Source: Arthrobacter sp. Soil764 (GTDB lineage: Bacteria > Actinomycetota > Actinomycetes > Actinomycetales > Micrococcaceae). Taken from it: a stretch of DNA of 64,000 nucleotides. The translations under genes were made by a program, and so were the position numbers. The notes beneath the pieces were generated by a model. That model was not told the origin of the DNA and did no database searches. It saw nothing but the letters and a program-made list of their open reading frames with translations. Shown one piece after another: positions 60,460-64,000 of the stretch. The stretch lies in the NCBI RefSeq assembly GCF_001428075.1, contig NZ_LMSI01000022.1:124001-188000 (forward strand), in the 5' to 3' direction. Position 1 is the stretch's first letter; each line of letters starts with the position of its first letter.

Positions 60460-61137
60460 CTAGTAGCCCTCGCCGTACTCGGCGGTCACGAGGATGGGCA
60501 GGTGGTCAGAGTTGCCGCGCGGCAGCGTTTCCACGCTGGCGATGTCCAGGCCAAGTGATGTGGCGAAGTCGAAATGGCCTTTGAATACCTTGTACCGCGT
60601 GTAGGTCCGCCTGTTGCTGAGCGAGAGGGCATACCCTGAGTTCTTCATGTGCATGTCCAGGTTCTTGGTGAAGAACGGGTAGTTGAAGTCGCCCACCATA
60701 AGCGTCATCAGGCCCTTGCCCATGCTCAGCAGTTCGGCGTGCGCTGCATGGATCTGCTTCCTGCGCAGCGAGTTTGATGCCGTCAGCGGCGCTGCGTGGA
60801 ATGAGCCGATCACCAACTCATGCTGGGTTTCGTTGTCCATGACCCGCGTTCCGATGAGCCGCTCATGGGCCGGGGCCAGGACCCGGTCATGCATGGATTT
60901 CTTCAGGGCGAAGGATTGGGTGTCCAGCGCGGTGAAGCGGCTGGTCCGGTAGTAGATGGCAAGCCCCAGCCGGTTGCCCTTGGTGACATCTGCCAAATGC
61001 AGGGGGCCAAGGGTCTCCGGAAGGTCACTGGAATCCACTTCCTGGAGGCACAGGGCATCGATGTCATGGTTCCTGGCCAGGGCGAGGAGCTCGCCGCTGG
61101 CCTTGTGCTTGCGGAGGTTGTAGCTGATGACGCGCAT
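60460..61137 (-). CDS. Endonuclease/exonuclease/phosphatase family protein
   Basis: 225 residues. RVISYNLRKHKA, LCLQEVDSSDL, LVIGSFHAAPLTA, LMVGDFNYPF and NSDHLPILVT carry the EEP metal and catalytic positions (Asn, Glu, His, Asp-x-Asn, Asp-His). It cleaves phosphoester bonds in nucleic acid or other phosphates. The substrate is unknown. No signal peptide. Divergent from the thioesterase gene. Confidence 0.83.
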   Translation of the reverse strand: MRVISYNLRKHKASGELLALARNHDIDALCLQEVDSSDLPETLGPLHLADVTKGNRLGLAIYYRTSRFTALDTQSFALKKSMHDRVLAPAHERLIGTRVMDNETQHELVIGSFHAAPLTASNSLRRKQIHAAHAELLSMGKGLMTLMVGDFNYPFFTKNLDMHMKNSGYALSLSNRRTYTRYKVFKGHFDFATSLGLDIASVETLPRGNSDHLPILVTAEYGEGY

Positions 61138-61296
61138 GGAACCTCTTTTGAGGGTTGCTGACAGGACCAGTTCCTTACTCTAGTCCGATTGCCCGGCTCA
61201 CCCTCCAACATTTCGTTGCCTGCTGCAGCGCGTCCTCCACAGCCCGCTCGGGATAGAGTTAGTGCCAATTCACTGACTTTCCGTAAGGGGCCAGCC

Positions 61297-62100
61297 TTGA
61301 CTGCAGACCTGCCCGAGCTCGCCGAAGGCAATTTCTACTACCAGGAACTCGGCGGTGGCCGGTTCCGGTCCACCATCCATGCCCAGGGTGCCTGGAACGT
61401 CCACGAACAGCACATGGCTCCCGCTTCAGGACTTATGGCAGATGTCCTGGAACGACACCAGCCGCGTGAGGATATGCGGATGGGCCGGATCAGCTATGAA
61501 ATCCTCGGGCTGATCCCGGGCGGCGAGTTCCGCATCGACACCACCACGCTGCGGCCCGGCAGGACCATCGAGCTGGTGCAGGCGGAGCTGGTGGCTGGGG
61601 GCAGGACCGCGATCCGGGCTACAGGGTGGCGGCTGCAGACCAGTGACACCGCGGAGGTGGCCGCCATCGAGGATTCTGCGATACCCGGCCCTGACGAATG
61701 CAAGCCGTACGATGGGGCTGCCGTATGGCCCGGAGGCTACATCCGGTCCCTTGAGATGCGGGTGGCCGAAGGGCACAGGCCGGGGGCCGGAAAAGTGTGG
61801 CTCCGTACCGACCACCCCCTCACCGACCGTGCGGACAGCGGGGACTTCGCGCGGCTCATGGGCCTCGTGGACACCGCGAACGGCATCGCCGCCCGCGTGC
61901 CGCCGGGCAAGGACAGCTACTCGTTCCCCAACCTGGACCTGCAGATCCACATGTACCGCCGGCCGGAGGGCGAATGGCTGGGACTGGATAACGCGGTGTC
62001 GTTTGGCCGCGACGGAATCGGTCTCACGTCCACCGTCCTGCACGACCGGCAGGGCCCGTTCGGGCGGACTGAACAGATCCTGACGCTGCGCAGGTCCTGA
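61297..62100 (+). CDS. Acyl-CoA thioesterase-like protein
   Basis: 267 residues from the TTG at 61297 (AAGGGG upstream); longer frames start inside the divergent promoter. Two hot-dog halves: FRSTIHAQGAWNVHEQHMAPASGLMADVLE and RMGRISYEILGLIPGGEFRIDTTTLRPGRTIELVQAELVAGGRTAIRATGW, then the second half with WLRTDHPL and AVSFGRDGIGLTSTVLHD. This is the TesB/DUF4442-like thioesterase layout. The acyl substrate is unknown. Confidence 0.78.
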   Translation: MTADLPELAEGNFYYQELGGGRFRSTIHAQGAWNVHEQHMAPASGLMADVLERHQPREDMRMGRISYEILGLIPGGEFRIDTTTLRPGRTIELVQAELVAGGRTAIRATGWRLQTSDTAEVAAIEDSAIPGPDECKPYDGAAVWPGGYIRSLEMRVAEGHRPGAGKVWLRTDHPLTDRADSGDFARLMGLVDTANGIAARVPPGKDSYSFPNLDLQIHMYRRPEGEWLGLDNAVSFGRDGIGLTSTVLHDRQGPFGRTEQILTLRRS

Positions 62101-62133
62101 CGCTGCATCACTCCCGACGCTGCGCAGATCCTG
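62082..62133. repeat. 18-bp imperfect direct repeat
   Basis: gacgctgcgcaggtcctg (62082-62099) and gacgctgcgcagatcctg (62116-62133) differ in one base. The first copy is the thioesterase 3' end. Minor duplication. Confidence 0.5.
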
Positions 62134-62182
62134 CCACTGCCGCCGCCTGTGCCGTTGTCCCAGGCTATGGCGCGCGGCATAT

Positions 62183-62216
62183 ATCGCTGAGTATCGTTGT
62201 ATATCGTTCGCGATCG
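62183..62216. promoter_or_regulatory. Helically phased ATCG repeats, probable PadR operator
   Basis: ATCG occurs at 62183, 62193, 62203 and 62213, exactly 10 bases apart, on one face of the helix. It directly precedes the padR ribosome site, so an autoregulatory operator is likely. Confidence 0.6.
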
Positions 62217-62232
62217 GCAAAGGAGTTCAATC

Positions 62233-62775
62233 ATGCGTGCTTCACACCCTGTGGGGGGATTCGGCGGGAACAACCTCGATGGCATGTGGCAGGCCGTTGA
62301 GGAGCTGCGCTCCCGGTTTGAAAAGCGGGTTGGAACCCGTGCCGGGAAAGGCGAGGTGCGGGCAGCGGTGCTGGCCCTCCTTGCGGAACGGCCGATGCAT
62401 GGCTACCAGATCATCCGGGAGATCGAGGAGCGCAGCGGCGGCAGCTGGAAGCCGAGCGCAGGTTCCGTCTATCCCACGCTGCAGCTGCTGGCCGATGAAG
62501 GATCCATCAGCGCCGAGGAATCCAACGGGCGGAAGATCTATTCGTTGACCGAAGCCGGCCGCGAGGAGGTGGCGGCCCAGCATGGATCTGCGCCTTGGGA
62601 CCCCGCGGCTGGCATGGGCAGCGGCGGAATCGGTTCCCTCCCCAAGGCCGGGATTGAACTGGCACAGGCGGCTGCGCAGGTAGGTCGGACAGGCTCACCC
62701 GAACAGGTGCAGCAGGCAGTGGCGGTATTGGACGAGGCCCGCCGCCGGCTCTACTCCATCCTCGCCCAGGACTGA
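62233..62775 (+). CDS. PadR-family transcriptional regulator
   Basis: 180 residues from the ATG at 62233 (AAGGAG upstream). Winged helix: VRAAVLALLAERPMHGYQIIREIEERSGGSWKPSAGSVYPTLQLLADEGSISAEESNGRKIYSLTEAGREEV. The helical C-terminal part (VQQAVAVLDEARRRLYSIL) dimerises. It probably controls its own gene and the kinase gene 4 bases downstream, through the phased repeats upstream. Confidence 0.9.
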   Translation: MRASHPVGGFGGNNLDGMWQAVEELRSRFEKRVGTRAGKGEVRAAVLALLAERPMHGYQIIREIEERSGGSWKPSAGSVYPTLQLLADEGSISAEESNGRKIYSLTEAGREEVAAQHGSAPWDPAAGMGSGGIGSLPKAGIELAQAAAQVGRTGSPEQVQQAVAVLDEARRRLYSILAQD

Positions 62776-62779
62776 CCGG

Positions 62780-64000
62780 GTGTCCCCGGTCGTCCATGCC
62801 AGGGCAAACCCGCCATCCGCAGTGCGGGAGCACCGCGGGCGCTACCGGCGGATCCTGCGCTTCGCCGCCGCGAACCTTGCTGCCACGTGGTGGTTCGAGC
62901 TGTTCCTGCCGCGGATCGGTCTTGGCGGGGTCGCCGCCCGGACGCGTTCGCGGCGGATGCAACGCTTTGCGCGGCGGTTCCATGACCTGGCCGTGGAGCT
63001 CGGCGGCCTGATGATCAAGGTGGGCCAGTTCCTGTCCTCCAGGCTTGACGTCCTGCCTCCGGAGATCACGAAGGAGCTCGAAGGGCTGCAGGATGAAGTG
63101 CCGCCGGTAGCCTTCCCGGGAATCGCTGCCCTGGCTGCAGGGGAACTGGGCGCGCCCCCGGATCGGGTGTTCGCCTCGGTGGACGAGTCGCCGATTGCAG
63201 CCGCTTCGCTGGGCCAGGCCCACCGGGCGCGCTTGAACGCCCTGGACGCCGGGGACACGGGCCTGGACGCCGTGGTCCTGAAGGTGCAGCGTCCGGGCAT
63301 CGGTGCCATTGTCGACGTCGACCTGGCCGCACTGCGGAAGGTGGCCGGCTGGCTAAGCCACATCCGGCTGGTCTCCCGCCGCGCCGACATGCGCGCGCTG
63401 GTGGAGGAATTCGCGCAGATCAGCCTGCAGGAGATTGATTACCTGCACGAGGCCGTCAACGCCGAGCGCTTCGCGGCCGATTTTGCCGGGGATGAGCGGG
63501 TGGCTGTACCTGAAGTTGTCTGGGAACGGACAACCCGCCGCGTGCTGACACTCGAGGACGTTACGGCCATCAAAATCACCGATGTCCGCGCACTCCGCGC
63601 TGCCGGCATCGATCCCGCCGCGGTTGCCCCGGTGTTTGCCGCCATTATGTTTGACCAGCTGTTCACCAACGGCTTCTTCCATGCCGACCCGCACCCGGGG
63701 AACATTTTCGTCACCCCGGCCCCTGCGGGCGCAGGCGGACTTCCCTGGAAACTGACGTTCATCGACTTCGGCATGATGGGGGAGGTTACTGCCTCCACAC
63801 GCAGCGGCCTGCGGAAGCTCCTGATCGCCGCAGCCGCCCGCGACGGCAAGGGACTGGTGGCGGCGATCAACGACGTGGGCGTCCTGATGCCCTCAGCGGA
63901 CAGCGTGGGCCTGGAACGCGCCATGACCCAGCTTTTTGCCCGCTTCGGCGGGATGGGCTTTGCCGAGCTCCGCGAAGTTGACCCCCGGGAGTTCCGCGAT
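62780..64000 (+). CDS. UbiB/ABC1 (ADCK) atypical kinase, cut by window edge
   Basis: 407 codons visible from the GTG at 62780, open to the right end. Family motifs: MIKVGQFLSSRLDVLP (KxGQ), AAASLGQAHRA (Ala-rich nucleotide loop), VVLKVQRPG (ATP Lys), FFHADPHPGNIFV (catalytic loop) and FIDFGMMGE (metal DFG). ADCK-type kinases support quinone biosynthesis or membrane lipid homeostasis. It follows padR after 4 bases, so probably in the same unit. Confidence 0.87.
   Translation, partial: MSPVVHARANPPSAVREHRGRYRRILRFAAANLAATWWFELFLPRIGLGGVAARTRSRRMQRFARRFHDLAVELGGLMIKVGQFLSSRLDVLPPEITKELEGLQDEVPPVAFPGIAALAAGELGAPPDRVFASVDESPIAAASLGQAHRARLNALDAGDTGLDAVVLKVQRPGIGAIVDVDLAALRKVAGWLSHIRLVSRRADMRALVEEFAQISLQEIDYLHEAVNAERFAADFAGDERVAVPEVVWERTTRRVLTLEDVTAIKITDVRALRAAGIDPAAVAPVFAAIMFDQLFTNGFFHADPHPGNIFVTPAPAGAGGLPWKLTFIDFGMMGEVTASTRSGLRKLLIAAAARDGKGLVAAINDVGVLMPSADSVGLERAMTQLFARFGGMGFAELREVDPREFRD

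Overview
The DNA is GC-rich (mid-60s % by eye) with GTG/TTG starts, dense short operons and 4-base start/stop overlaps. Together with the gene content (UspA families, DUF1918, DUF3040, DUF4389, DUF5129, a LysM-NlpC/P60 protein behind a probable c-di-AMP riboswitch, a DevR/DevS-like pair) it points to a soil actinobacterium of the Micrococcaceae, most like Arthrobacter/Pseudarthrobacter. This is inference; no database was searched. I saw no rRNA, tRNA, CRISPR array or prophage.

Layout. 1-3.7 kb: the tail of a membrane protein, an APH-type phosphotransferase, and a DUF2087 + VWA/solute-binding pair. 3.9-9.8 kb: a LacI-controlled fructan/sucrose locus (repressor, binding lipoprotein, two permeases, GH32 hydrolase). 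9.9-18.7 kb: alpha/beta hydrolase, EVE-like/HNH nuclease, two small proteins, a tandem UspA, a DUF5129 protein, and an ABC-2 exporter behind a DUF1508 gene. 18.8-45.5 kb: a stress/dormancy island. 45.8-48 kb: a degenerate IS110 transposase, two small membrane proteins and a long inverted repeat. 48-64 kb: housekeeping and stress genes (DinB, RNase Z, SelO, LysM-NlpC/P60, transglycosylase-like, DksA-like, AlkD-like, DUF1810, SDR, phosphodiesterase, DUF1918, NUDIX, large membrane protein, EEP nuclease, thioesterase, PadR) ending in a UbiB/ABC1 kinase cut by the window edge.

The main result is the island. A GAF-GAF-HisKA_3 sensor kinase that keeps the HPPM(R/K)[12 protein letters not shown] block of mycobacterial DevS/DosT lies end to end with a NarL-type regulator very close to DevR/DosR. 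Around them are five UspA genes (a sixth lies at 13.4 kb), four P-type ATPases of different subclasses, PEP synthase, Hsp20, a PNPOx-like flavoprotein, flavodoxin, a hemerythrin-like protein and several small membrane proteins. A partly palindromic motif resembling the DosR box (GGGAC(C/T)TTNGGCCC and its reverse) recurs in front of most of these transcription units: I count about 10 good and 3 weaker copies, nearly all intergenic. The simplest reading is a compact, self-contained DosR-like hypoxia/redox dormancy regulon, with the regulators embedded among their targets.

Other regulatory structure: two gcaaaacgttttgc-type operators before lacI; four ATCG tetramers at an exact 10-bp period before padR; a hairpin abutting the start codon of the SHOCT-protein gene; and a 37-bp direct duplication between convergent genes.
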